44,416 nucleotides of DNA from Stenotrophomonas maltophilia. Lineage in GTDB: Bacteria; Pseudomonadota; Gammaproteobacteria; Xanthomonadales; Xanthomonadaceae. Each line of letters opens with the position of its first letter. Positions within the stretch are counted from its first letter, which is position 1. The notes under the pieces are model-generated. The model was given only the letters and a program-made list of their open reading frames with translations. It did no database searches and was not told where the DNA came from. The stretch spans positions 1 through 44,416 of the forward strand of contig WNDS01000008.1 in the NCBI GenBank assembly GCA_009912235.1, given 5' to 3'. A program made the position numbers and the translations under genes. Shown piece after piece: positions 9,410 through 18,273 of this stretch.

Positions 9410-10726
9410 ATGCAGCGCATCCGTATTGCCGAGCGCGCCCAGCGGCGGGCGCGTACGGAGGAAGCCGGTTTCCGCTTCCACACCATCGACGGCCGGCCGT
9501 ACTGGGATGAGCGCGCGTACTACGCCTTCACCCTGCGCCAGATCGAACAGGATATCGAAGACCTCAGCGCCGAACTGCACCAGATGGCGCTGGACCTGGT
9601 CGGCGATGTGATCGGCAGCGAACGCCTGATGGACCAGCTGGCGATTCCGCCCGCGTTCCGTGACTGGATCGCCGACAGCTGGCGGCAGCGCCAGCCGCAT
9701 CTGTATGGCCGCCTGGACCTGGCGTACGACGGCACCGGCCCGGCCAAGCTGTACGAACTGAACTACGACACGCCCACCTCGCTGTTTGAAGCCAGCTTCT
9801 TCCAGTGGCAGTGGCTGGAGGACCAGCGCAATGCCGGCCGCCTGCCGCAGCACGCCGACCAGTTCAACGGCATGCATGAAATGCTGGTGGAGCGCTTCGG
9901 CGAACTGGCGGCGCGGCTGCCGCCACCGTTGTACTTCAGCGCGGTCGGTGCCTCGGAAGAGGATCGCGGCACGGTGGAGTGCCTGCGTGACTGCGCAGCC
10001 CAGGCCGGCCTGCACGGGCAGCCGATCACCATCGAGGACATCGGTCTTTCCGAGGATGGCCGCTTCACCGCGCTGGACGATGCGGTCATCGGCACGCTGT
10101 TCAAGCTGTACCCGCTGGAAGACCTGATGGCCGAGGAATTCGGCCGCGCGCTGCCCGGTTCGGGCGTGCAGCTGCTGGAACCGGCGTGGAAGGCGGTACT
10201 GAGCAACAAGGGCATCCTGCCGCTGCTGTGGCAGCGCAACCCGGGCCACCCAAACCTGCTGGAAGCGCACTTCGATGAAGGCCACGCGCTGGCCGCCGGC
10301 TGGGTGCGCAAGCCGCTGCTCTCGCGCGAGGGCGCCAACATCGAGATGCGCCTGGCCGATGGCAGCACGCAGCGCAGCGATGGCCCCTACGATGGCCCGG
10401 CGATCATCCAGCGTGCGCACCCGCTGACCCGTTTCGACGGCTGTTACCCGCTGATCGGCAGCTGGGTGATCGGTGACAGCGCGTGCGGCATCGGCATCTG
10501 CGAGGGTGACCGTGCGATCTCAATGACGCCGATGGTAGTGCCGGCCGCTGGCCGGCAACCTCATGAACCTTCGGTGGGTGGGTTGCGGTTGCCGGCCAAC
10601 GGCCGGCACTACCCCTCTACGGCTTTGGTTGGCGGCGGGAACTCAACGACGCCGGCATTCCCCATTTGTGGCTTTGGTTGGCGAAACCACCGTCACAGCA
10701 GGCCTTCGCGCTTCACGGCCAGGTAG
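9410..10726 (+). CDS. ygiC: YgiC-type glutathionylspermidine synthase-like ligase with altered C-terminus
   Basis: Belongs to the ATP-grasp-like C-terminal synthase family of glutathionylspermidine synthetase. Conserved blocks include FHTIDGRPYWDE, SRLDLAYDGTG-like LYGRLDLAYDGTG, ELNYDTPTSLFEA, FFQWQWLEDQ, LEPAWKAVLSNKGILPLLW, VRKPLLSREGANI and LIGSWVIGD. E. coli YgiC has 386 residues and ends shortly after an IREDRALI segment. Here the equivalent GICEGDRAIS (about residue 365) is followed by about 70 residues encoded by two inverted SMAG palindromes and flanking DNA, giving 438 in all. The coding region overlaps the end of the opposing DUF58 gene by 34 bp. Function of the family member is unproven. 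Confidence 0.8.
   Translation: MQRIRIAERAQRRARTEEAGFRFHTIDGRPYWDERAYYAFTLRQIEQDIEDLSAELHQMALDLVGDVIGSERLMDQLAIPPAFRDWIADSWRQRQPHLYGRLDLAYDGTGPAKLYELNYDTPTSLFEASFFQWQWLEDQRNAGRLPQHADQFNGMHEMLVERFGELAARLPPPLYFSAVGASEEDRGTVECLRDCAAQAGLHGQPITIEDIGLSEDGRFTALDDAVIGTLFKLYPLEDLMAEEFGRALPGSGVQLLEPAWKAVLSNKGILPLLWQRNPGHPNLLEAHFDEGHALAAGWVRKPLLSREGANIEMRLADGSTQRSDGPYDGPAIIQRAHPLTRFDGCYPLIGSWVIGDSACGIGICEGDRAISMTPMVVPAAGRQPHEPSVGGLRLPANGRHYPSTALVGGGNSTTPAFPICGFGWRNHRHSRPSRFTAR
10535..10612. repeat. Inverted pair of SMAG palindromes inside the ygiC 3' end
   Basis: Element one (10535-10557) is GTAG, TGCCGGCC, GCT, GGCCGGCA on the plus strand. Element two (10590-10612) is the same unit on the minus strand, ending CTAC. 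They are separated by 32 bp and together can form a long hairpin. The pair sits where the last conserved YgiC residues should be encoded. Confidence 0.92.
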
Positions 10727-11994
10727 CGCTCCACCAAGGCGCCGGGCAGGGTGTCGGCGGTGACATCCAGCACCATCACTCTTTCGCTGCGCAGGGCATC
10801 GTGGGCCTGCGCGCGCTGCTGCAGGTAGAGCGCGGCGGCACCGGCCTGCACGGCGGCTTCGTCGTCCGCCGGTTCCTGGGCCAGCACGGCGTCCAGTTCG
10901 CGTTCGCGCAGGCTGGCCACGCAGACCAGGTGCCGGCGCTGCAGCAGGCGCACGGCGGCCAGAAGATCTTCGATGTCCTCATCGCGCACGTTGGTCACCA
11001 GCATCACCAGCGAACGGCGACGCTGGCGCAGCGACAGCTCGGTGGCCATGGCCAGGTAGTCGGTGGCCAGCGCCTGCGGCTGCAGGTCGTAGCTGGCGCG
11101 CAGCAGGTGTTCCAGCGTGCCCATGCCGCGCTGTGGGGCGACCCAGCGCCGCTGCGCGCCATGGGCAGCGAACAGGCCGGCCGCATCGCCCTGGTGCAGG
11201 GCCAGGTAGGCCACCACCAGTGCGGCGTTCAAGGCATGATCGAAGTGCGAAAGGCCGCTTTCGCTGACCAGCATGCGGCGGCCGGTGTCCACCAGCAGCA
11301 CCAGCTGCTGGTTCTTCTCGTCCTGGTACTCGCGCGAGACCAGCTTGCGCGCACGCGCGGTGGCCTTCCAGTCCAGCTGGCGCAGGCTGTCGCCCACGCG
11401 GTACTCGCGCATCTGGTGGAAATCGGTGCCTTCGCCCCGGCGGCGCTTGATGTGCGCACCGACCATGCGCGAGGCCTGGTCGGCACTGAACAGCGCAAAG
11501 CGGGTGAGCGGCACGAAGTTGGGGTAGACCCGCACGTCCAGCGCCGGCGGCAGCGTGCGGCGCTGCCACCACAGCCGCCACGGCGCGCGCAGGCGCAGCT
11601 GCACGCCCTCGAAACGGAAGCGCCCGCGCTGCTGCGGCTGCACGTGGTAGGTCATCTCGCTGGCGATGCCAGGGCGCAGCCGCAGCCGGCGCGGCAGGCC
11701 GTCCAGCGGCCAGCTGCCCGGGGCCAGATCGAACACCTCCACGGTGACCGTGCGCTCGGCGTGCAGGCACAGGCCGACCTGGCGGCGCACGCCCAGTGCC
11801 AGCGCCTCGGGAACATCGCGCTGCACCTGCGGCGAGGGCAGGCGCCACAACCGCAGCAGGTCGATCAGCGCCGCCACGGCCAGCACCGCTGCCGCCGTCG
11901 CCCACGCCCAGCGCGGCAACCAGCCGCCCAGCACCGCGCCGCCCAGTGCAGACCAGGCCAGCAGCAGCACCAGCAGCAGCGGTGCGGGCATCAT
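10693..11994 (-). CDS. DUF58 domain protein (MoxR-associated)
   Basis: A 433-residue protein with two N-terminal transmembrane stretches (residues about 3-22 and 30-46). A beta-rich region follows, then the DUF58 signature GEGTDFHQMREYRVGDSLRQ-LDWKATARA and a vWA-like fold beginning LVLLVDTGRRM. DUF58 proteins are almost always encoded beside a MoxR ATPase and are thought to be its assembly or chaperone partner. Here the start ATG overlaps the MoxR stop by 4 bp, implying translational coupling. It is the last gene of the six-gene overlapping operon. Confidence 0.88.
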   Translation of the reverse strand: MMPAPLLLVLLLAWSALGGAVLGGWLPRWAWATAAAVLAVAALIDLLRLWRLPSPQVQRDVPEALALGVRRQVGLCLHAERTVTVEVFDLAPGSWPLDGLPRRLRLRPGIASEMTYHVQPQQRGRFRFEGVQLRLRAPWRLWWQRRTLPPALDVRVYPNFVPLTRFALFSADQASRMVGAHIKRRRGEGTDFHQMREYRVGDSLRQLDWKATARARKLVSREYQDEKNQQLVLLVDTGRRMLVSESGLSHFDHALNAALVVAYLALHQGDAAGLFAAHGAQRRWVAPQRGMGTLEHLLRASYDLQPQALATDYLAMATELSLRQRRRSLVMLVTNVRDEDIEDLLAAVRLLQRRHLVCVASLRERELDAVLAQEPADDEAAVQAGAAALYLQQRAQAHDALRSERVMVLDVTADTLPGALVERYLAVKREGLL

Positions 11995-12989
11995 CGGCGC
12001 GGGGCTTCCACCTTGGTTAGCACCGCGCCCAGCACGTCGTCGGCGTCCTGGCCTTCGACCTGCAGTTCCGGGGCCAGCGCGATACGGTGGCGCAGCGCCG
12101 GGCGGGCGATGTCGCGCACATCATCGGGGGTGGTGAAATCACGCCCTGCCAGCACCGCTTGGGCACGCGCCGCGCGCACCAGCGCGATGCTGCCACGCGG
12201 GCCGGCACCCACCGCGATGCCCGGCCAGCTGCGCGTGGCAGCCACGATGCGCACCGCATAGTCCAGCACTTCCGGGGCCACGGTGATCGCGGCGGTGGCC
12301 TGCTGCAGGGCCAGCAGTTTACCGGCACCCAGCACGCGCGGCACCTGGCTGAGGTCAAAGTCACTAGTCGCGCGGCGACTGGTGATGGCTTCCACCATGC
12401 GCTTCTCATCGTCCAGCTGCGGGTAGCCGATCAGCACCTTCAGCAGGAAACAGTCCAGCTGCGCTTCGGGCAGCGGGTAGGTGCCCTCCTGCTCCAGCGG
12501 GTTCTGCGTGGCCAGCGCCATGAACGGCGGCGCCAGGGTGAAGGCCTTGCCTTCGATGGTCACCTGGCCTTCCTGCATCACTTCCGCCAGCGCCGACTGG
12601 GTCTTGGCCGGGGCACGGTTGATTTCGTCGGCCAGCAGCAGGTTGGTGAACACCGGGCCGCGACGGATCCGGAAGCTTTCGCTCTTCGGGTCGTACACCG
12701 CATGGCCGCTGACATCGCTGGGCATCAGGTCGGGGGTGAACTGTACGCGTCCGTAGTCCAGTTCCAGTGCCTGCGCCAGTGCGTGCACCAGCAGCGTCTT
12801 GCCCAGCCCGGGCACGCCTTCGATCAGCACGTGGCCACCGGCCAGCAGCGCCACCAGGATCTGGTCGAGCACGTCGGCCTGGCCGATGAAGGCCTGGCCG
12901 ACGGCATCACGGATGGCATCCACGCGCGCGATCAGCGACGGGCGTTCGGGCATGGGGGCCGCGGCGGGCGTTGCGGTGGGGTCGGTCAT
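11991..12989 (-). CDS. MoxR-family AAA+ ATPase
   Basis: A 332-residue AAA_3 ATPase. Walker A is EGVPGLGKT at about residues 58-66 and Walker B is [15 protein letters not shown] near 119-133. Sensor-type segments are [24 protein letters not shown]-like (here ending DCFLL). The C-terminal lid follows, with [16 protein letters not shown]. MoxR proteins act as chaperones for metalloenzymes or vWA proteins. It overlaps the DUF4350 gene upstream and the DUF58 gene downstream by 4 bp each, so all three are likely made together. The substrate of this particular MoxR is not visible from sequence. Confidence 0.93.
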   Translation of the reverse strand: [332 protein letters not shown]

Positions 12990-14194
12990 AGCAGGGCTCT
13001 CATCTTGAGCAGCAAGCGGATGCGCTCGCGTAGGGCGGTGGAATCACGGGGGCGGGGCGGTTGCAGGGGCATCCTCACGCGGCTGATCGGCCATTGCAGG
13101 CGTTCGGCGATGGCGCGTTCGCGGTCGCCGCCATCAAGCGCGGCCAGTAGCGGCGCGCGCAGCTGCAGGCGCTGCAGGAACAGGTCGCGTACCGCGGCGT
13201 GCAGGCGCTGGCCATCGCCGAAGCGCAGCAGCAGTTCGCCACTGGCGGTGACATGTTCCAGCAGCGAGCGGCGCTCCAGTGCCGGTGCCGGCAGCGGGCT
13301 GCCGAAGCGCGGTGCACGCGCCCACAGCCAGCCCAGCAGGGCCAGCAGCAGTGGTACCCAGACCATCCAGGCCTGGAAGAACAGCCGCGCCCACAGCGAT
13401 GGCGTGCGGCTGGCATAGACCAGCCACACCGTGCCCTTGCCGTAGTTGGGCGCCAGCAGGTAGCGTGTGAGGTCGCGGTGGGCGCGGTCGTGCAGGCCAT
13501 CGCGCGGCACGGCGGGCCCCCGCAGGCCGGCGGGCAGCACGCTGAAACTGCGCGGCCCGGCGCCCTTCATGAAGTCCATGTCGGCCAGCACATCCACGCG
13601 GCCCTTGCCGTGGCGCAGGCGGGTGAACACATAGCCCTCGTCGCTGCCCCAGTCGCGTTCGAGCTGCTCGAACGCATCGGCGTCCAGGTCGAAGCGGCGG
13701 CCATTGCAGAACTCGTCGTGCCCGGCGTCGTCGCGCACGTGGAAGGGCTGGCAGGCATGGCTTAAGCCCTCGCTGTCCACGCCCAGCTGGTCCAGCAGCG
13801 GCCCCTGCACGGTGGGGTCCTCATCGTCATCGTCGCCAGCGGGGGCCGGCGGCGGCGTGCGCAGCAACAGGTGGCCGCCGCGCTCCACCCAGGCCAGCAG
13901 TGTGCGTGCGCTGGCCGGCGACAGTTCGCTGCTGGGCTGCAGCAGCACCACTGTATCGCCGGGCTGCAGCGCCATCACCGTCAGGTCCAGCCGCTGCCGC
14001 CCGCGCGCGTCGATGCCATCGGCGCGCAGCGCCTGGCCCAGCACGTACAGCGGGTTGTAGCTGGCTTCGCCCTGCGGCGGCAGCGGCGTGGTTTCCACCA
14101 CCTTTTCGTGGGTGCGCAGGAACATCACCACCAGCGGCGTGCCGATCAGCAGCACCAGGCCCACCAGCAACGCGCCGATCAACTTGCCGTTCAT
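12986..14194 (-). CDS. DUF4350 membrane protein
   Basis: About 402 residues. An N-terminal transmembrane helix (KLIGALLVGLVLLIGTPLVVMFL) precedes a periplasmic domain with SYNPLYVLGQALRADG, typical of DUF4350, and VVLLQPSSELSPASARTLLAWVERGGHLLL, a GATase-like fold. A second helix (FFQAWMVWVPLLLALLGWLW) precedes a cytoplasmic helical tail. ATG 14194 is chosen over an upstream GTG because it overlaps the preceding stop in the ATGA arrangement used throughout this operon. It lies between the DUF4129 and MoxR genes; function is unknown. Confidence 0.82.
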   Translation of the reverse strand: MNGKLIGALLVGLVLLIGTPLVVMFLRTHEKVVETTPLPPQGEASYNPLYVLGQALRADGIDARGRQRLDLTVMALQPGDTVVLLQPSSELSPASARTLLAWVERGGHLLLRTPPPAPAGDDDDEDPTVQGPLLDQLGVDSEGLSHACQPFHVRDDAGHDEFCNGRRFDLDADAFEQLERDWGSDEGYVFTRLRHGKGRVDVLADMDFMKGAGPRSFSVLPAGLRGPAVPRDGLHDRAHRDLTRYLLAPNYGKGTVWLVYASRTPSLWARLFFQAWMVWVPLLLALLGWLWARAPRFGSPLPAPALERRSLLEHVTASGELLLRFGDGQRLHAAVRDLFLQRLQLRAPLLAALDGGDRERAIAERLQWPISRVRMPLQPPRPRDSTALRERIRLLLKMRALL

Positions 14195-15835
14195 GCCTGC
14201 CACCGGTACTGCTGCTGCAGCGCTGTGGCCAGGGCGTCGAATTCATCGCGGCCGGGCAGGCGGCCGGCGTAGGCCGCGTACTGCCACATGCGCACCATGC
14301 GCGCGAACAGGTCGCGGTCGGTGGCGTCGGGCAGGCGGCGCGCGGCGCGCGGCGCGCAGGCACTGTGCTTCGGTGGCACCCGGTGGCAGCAGGCTGCCGG
14401 AGCGGTCGGCCACGGTCTGCACGCTCGCGCGGTAAAGCAGGGCCAGTGCCTGCCGTGGCATCCCCTGTTCCCACAGCCGGCCGGCCTGGGCGGCCACGTC
14501 CGGCGGCAGCACCTCGGGCAGGGCCAGCGTGTCTTCCTGCACCGGCGTGGGCGCGGCGACCACCGCACGTGCGGAGCCGCGCAGCCACGGCAGCCAGCGC
14601 GGCAGCGTGGCCAGCACGATCAGTACCACCAGGCCAAGCAGCGCCCACAGGCCCCACTCGGCCACGCGTGCCAGCAGCGCGACCGGGCCGCTGCCCGACG
14701 CGGCGCGGCCGCCATCGTTGGCCGCTTCGCGTGGTTTGTCCGCCTTGGGCGTGGGCTGGGCCGTCTGCCGGGGCTTCCAGCGTTCCACCGTGCGCGTGGG
14801 CGACTGCAGTGGATCTTCGTAGGCGCGCTGCACGGCCTGGCGGAACCCGGCGGTATCGACGGGCTCGCCACCAAAGATACGTGCGGCCGTGTTGCCCGGG
14901 TCGTTGTCGTAGTCCGGGCGGGGCCGTTTCGGTGCGGCGGTGTCGGCATCGTCCGCGTCGCTTTCCTCGGCAGCGGCACTGGCAGCGGCACTGTCCGCAG
15001 CCGGCGCGGTGTCCTGTGCCTGCAGGCGTGCCATCGGCAGCAGCAGGGCCAGCGCCACCACCAGGCTGATGCCGGCCTGCAGCAGGCGCGCGCGCAACCG
15101 GCGCAGGCCGATCTCCACGTCCCAGGCTTCCATCTGCGTGCGCTGGTTCAGGTACAGGCCGAAGCCGGCGCCGACCTGCAGCGGCCCGATCACGCTGGCG
15201 GCCAGCCAGCACAGCGCGTTGAAGCCCAGGCGCATCCAGTGCGGCGTGTCCTGCCGCGCCAGTCCCCAGGCCGCGCGCCACGAATCGGACAGCAGCTCCA
15301 GCGGCACGAACAGGAACACCAGCGCGATGCCGCCGCTGACCAGCACCACCTGGAAGGCCAGCCCGGACAGCACCAGCGCCAGCGACGTGCCACTGACGCC
15401 CATCGCCACCGCCCGCCGGCGCTGTGCGCGCAGCGTGGCGTCGGCGCCTTCCAGCAGGTTCACCGGCAGGCAGACGCTGCGCAGCACGCTGAAACGGCGC
15501 CAGCCCAGGCAGCCCCAGAAGCCGGTGCCGCCCCAGTGGCGCTGGGCGCGCAGTGCCTGCCAAGCGCCCACCGGTTCGCCGAAGATGCCGCGCGAGAGCA
15601 CGTACAGCGGCGCGCGTTCGAACAGCGGCGTGCACCACCACAGCAGCACCAGCGCCCAGCCAAATGCATCCAGCCACCAGGCCAGGGCGTTGAACAGCAC
15701 GAACAGCGGTGCGCTGACCAGCAGCCAGCTGCCCCAGGCGGCGCGTGCATGGCGCCGGGCCAGGGCGGTGCCCAGTTCCACTGCTTCCCAGTTGCTGCGC
15801 GTGCGCAGCACGACGTTCAACAGGTCAATGCGCAT
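14191..15835 (-). pseudogene. DUF4129 membrane protein, frameshifted by an extra 7-bp repeat
   Basis: The first frame gives a membrane protein starting RIDLLNVVLRTRSNWEAVELG. It has several transmembrane helices and a long acidic and proline-rich periplasmic segment, then the DUF4129 core with LPRWLPWLRGSARAV and the TPR-like AQAGRLWEQGMPRQALALLYR. After ATEAQCLRAARR the frame breaks. The family ending (LPDATDRDLFARMVRMWQYA, then FDALATALQQQYRWQA) continues in another frame to 14191. The break coincides with three copies of GGCGCGC at 14337-14357. Removing one copy restores a 545-codon frame ending in an ATGA overlap with DUF4350. It may be a true mutation, phase variation or an assembly error. 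Confidence 0.8.
14337..14357. repeat. Heptamer tandem repeat GGCGCGC x3 within the DUF4129 gene
   Basis: Three exact tandem copies on the plus strand (GCGCGCC on the coding strand). A 7-bp unit shifts frame with each copy gained or lost. Two copies would keep the DUF4129 frame open; three break it. Confidence 0.9.
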
Positions 15836-16835
15836 GGCCGCTCCCGCGCCCACCGCGCCACAGCCACAGCAGCACGCCGCACCACAGCACGGCCGCCACG
15901 CTGTACTTGCCCCAGGCCGGCACGGCGGCAATGGACGACCAGAAGGCTTCGATGAAGGCGGCCAGCAGCAGCATGAACGCCACGCCCACGCACAGCCGCG
16001 CGCCGATCACCCCGCCTTCCACCAGCGCACCGCTGCGGCGGCGGCGGCCCGGTGCGAGCAGGCGCATGCCCAGCTGCAGGCCGGCACCGCCGGCAATCAC
16101 GATGCCGGTCAGCTCGAATGCACCGTGGCCGACCACGAAGCGCCAGAACGGAGCGGCATGGCCGATGCGCTGCAGGTGGCCGGCCGCAGCGCCGATGCCC
16201 ACGCCGTTGAACAGCAGCACCAGCAGCGTGCCCAGCCCGGCCAGTAGGCCGCTGGCGAAGGTGCGCAGCGCGATGCTGATGTTGTTCATGATGTAGTAGC
16301 CGAACATCATCCAGTCGGTGCCGCTGACACGGCCCAGGCGGTCGGCCCCCGGGTCGAAGTTGCGTTCCAGCTCGGCGATGCGCGCGTTGTCCATCAGCGC
16401 ATGGATCAGTTCCGGGTAGCGCTGCACCAGCACGAAACTGGCCACCAGCGGCACCGCGAACAGGGCCAGCGCCACCCACATGCTGCGCGCCTGGCTGCGC
16501 ACGGTCAGCGGGAAATCGGCCAGCAGGAATTCGGCGGCACGGCGCAGGCGCGGTGCCCGCGTGCGGTACAGCACGCCATGGCCCTGCTGCATCAGCTGCT
16601 GCAGGCGGGCCACCAGCGGTGGGCTGTAGCCGCGCGCGCGGGCCAGCGCCAGCTGCTGGCACAGGCGGCGGTAGCGTGGCGGAAACTCGGCATCGTCCAG
16701 GGTGCTGCTGCCGGGAATCGGCGGCGGCCGGGGCGAGCGGCGCTGGCGGGCCGAGGCATCGGCGCGGTGCTGCAGCCACTGCTCCAGCGCCAGCCATTCC
16801 TGCTGGTAACGGGCGACGAACTGTTCCTGCTTCAT
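15825..16835 (-). CDS. Stage II sporulation protein M-like membrane protein
   Basis: A 336-residue protein of the SpoIIM superfamily found in non-sporulating bacteria next to RDD and MoxR genes. The N-terminal 120 residues are helical and soluble. Four or five transmembrane segments follow, including MWVALALFAVPLVASFVLV and TFASGLLAGLGTLLVLLFNGV. The family-typical FGYYIMNNISIALRTFASG and VVGHGAFELTGIVIAGGAGL segments are present. It overlaps the RDD gene by 4 bp upstream and the DUF4129 start by 11 bp downstream. The role is unknown; context suggests a membrane complex with the other operon products. Confidence 0.87.
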   Translation of the reverse strand: MKQEQFVARYQQEWLALEQWLQHRADASARQRRSPRPPPIPGSSTLDDAEFPPRYRRLCQQLALARARGYSPPLVARLQQLMQQGHGVLYRTRAPRLRRAAEFLLADFPLTVRSQARSMWVALALFAVPLVASFVLVQRYPELIHALMDNARIAELERNFDPGADRLGRVSGTDWMMFGYYIMNNISIALRTFASGLLAGLGTLLVLLFNGVGIGAAAGHLQRIGHAAPFWRFVVGHGAFELTGIVIAGGAGLQLGMRLLAPGRRRRSGALVEGGVIGARLCVGVAFMLLLAAFIEAFWSSIAAVPAWGKYSVAAVLWCGVLLWLWRGGRGSGHAH

Positions 16836-17494
16836 CGCCGCCCCAGCAGCCAGTTGGCCATGGCATACAGGCGCACCACGCCCACCTGGCCCTGCGCACC
16901 GGTCAGCGGCGCGGCGATGTCGGCCAGTTCCTGCTGCCGCGCTGCGGCCAGGCGCGGGGCGCGCTCGGCGAAGGCCACCACGGCGGCCTGTTCGTCGGCG
17001 TGCAGCGGCTGCGGCGGCACCATCACGCTGTCCAGGGGGGCGGTGGCGGCGGCCGGGCGCAGGGGTGCGTGTACCACCACGGTGCCGGCCACCAGGTCGC
17101 CCAGGCGGCGGCCATGGGGGTCGAACAGGCTGCTCAGCAGGCCCAGCATGTAGCCGAACGGCAGCATGTCCACGGTGCGCAGCAGGTTGCGGGTGATGGC
17201 GGCCATCCAGCCCACCGGCGCGCCATCGCGCGACAGCGCGCGCAGGCCCAGCGTGCGGCCCCAGACCGCTTCCTGCACGATGGTGTAGGCCCAGAACAGC
17301 AGGAACATCAGCCCCAGCTGCAGGCCGCGGCCGAACTCATCCAGCATCGCCAGCGGAATGGCCATCAGCAGCAGGATGGCCACCCGCACGACGAAGTCGA
17401 TCAGCCATGCGAACGCACGCGGGACCGGCCCGGCGGCAGGCAGCTGCAGCGGCACAGCCTCCGGCGTCACCACCTCACGGTAGGTGTCGAGCAT
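16832..17494 (-). CDS. RDD family membrane protein
   Basis: About 220 residues with the RDD signature: PRAFAWLIDFVVRVAILLL (Arg and Asp in helix one), TLGLRALSRDGAPVGWMAAITRNLLR and FDPHGRRLGDLVAGTVVV. Two or three transmembrane helices are followed by a soluble C-terminal region. I prefer the ATG at 17494 because LDTYREVVTPE looks like the conserved N-terminus. An in-frame ATG at 17554 is possible and would overlap the carbonic anhydrase gene by 80 bp. Neither has a strong ribosome site. It is the first gene of the overlapping MoxR operon. Confidence 0.82.
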   Translation of the reverse strand: MLDTYREVVTPEAVPLQLPAAGPVPRAFAWLIDFVVRVAILLLMAIPLAMLDEFGRGLQLGLMFLLFWAYTIVQEAVWGRTLGLRALSRDGAPVGWMAAITRNLLRTVDMLPFGYMLGLLSSLFDPHGRRLGDLVAGTVVVHAPLRPAAATAPLDSVMVPPQPLHADEQAAVVAFAERAPRLAAARQQELADIAAPLTGAQGQVGVVRLYAMANWLLGRR

Positions 17495-18161
17495 CGGCGT
17501 GGTACTCACGGCGATGGCATCGTTGAAGGTGCGCAGCGGGGTCCTCTCCGGCATGCGTCCACGGGCACGGGCTCTCGACGGGTCCTGGTCGGGAGCCGAC
17601 TATAGCAGAGCAGAGCGACAGCCCGAAGGCTGAGCCCAGGTATTCGTCCTTCAGGCGCACGTAGTGGTCGGCCGAATAGTGCAGCGCCTCGATGTCCTTG
17701 TCGCTGAGCGTGCGCGCCGGCCGCGCCGGGTTGCCCACCCACAGTTCGCCTTCGCCCACCACCTTGCCCGGGCCGACCACGGCGCCGGCACCAATGAAGG
17801 CATGCTTCTCCACCCGCGCGCCGTCCAGGATGCACGCGCCCATGCCGATCAGGCTGTAATCGCCGATGCTGCAGGCGTGGATGATGCAGCCGTGGCCCAC
17901 GGTCACGCCTTCGCCGATCAGGGTCGGGTAGCCGGCCTTGTTGTACGGGCTGTGGTGACTGACATGGATGATGGTGCCGTCCTGTACGTTGGTGCGCGCA
18001 CCGATGCGGACGAAGTTGACGTCGACGCGGATGATCGTGCCCGGCCACACCGACACGTCGTCGGCCAGTTCCACGTCACCGATGATCGTGCAGGCCGGAT
18101 CGACATACACGCGGGCGCCGACTACGGGCATCTTGTCGCGGAAAGGGCGCAGCGGGGTCAT
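17475..18161 (-). CDS. Gamma-carbonic-anhydrase-like (YrdA-type) hexapeptide protein with RGD changed to RVD
   Basis: A left-handed beta-helix protein. Residues about 15-175 carry repeated hexapeptides, and the metal-site histidines are visible in IIHVSHHSP and VGHGCIIHACSIGD. The family motif IRGDVNxVRIG reads IIRVDVNFVRIG here; GTC replaces the usual glycine codon GGC between the conserved Arg and Asp. Relatives end near the RLKDEYLG segment (about 180 residues). This frame continues for about 45 further residues of no recognisable type and overlaps the RDD gene start by 20 bp, so the stop may have been lost. Activity as a carbonic anhydrase is not assured. Confidence 0.82.
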   Translation of the reverse strand: MTPLRPFRDKMPVVGARVYVDPACTIIGDVELADDVSVWPGTIIRVDVNFVRIGARTNVQDGTIIHVSHHSPYNKAGYPTLIGEGVTVGHGCIIHACSIGDYSLIGMGACILDGARVEKHAFIGAGAVVGPGKVVGEGELWVGNPARPARTLSDKDIEALHYSADHYVRLKDEYLGSAFGLSLCSAIVGSRPGPVESPCPWTHAGEDPAAHLQRCHRREYHADARHLP

Positions 18162-18216
18162 CGGTATCTCCGGCAGTACAGGGCAATCACGACGATGATA
18201 CCCGGCGCAGGCATCG

Positions 18217-18263
18217 GTAGCGCCGGGCCATGCCCGGCGGGCAGATCCACGCTATGCGTGGAT
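18217..18263 (+). repeat. SMAG palindrome followed by an ATCCACGC-type palindrome
   Basis: 18217-18239 is GTAG, CGCCGGGC, CAT, GCCCGGCG. It is followed at 18245-18263 by a second perfect palindrome, ATCCACGC, TAT, GCGTGGAT. The same two units occur side by side at 27188-27238, in reversed order. Confidence 0.85.
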
Positions 18264-18273
18264 GGATTCCGGC

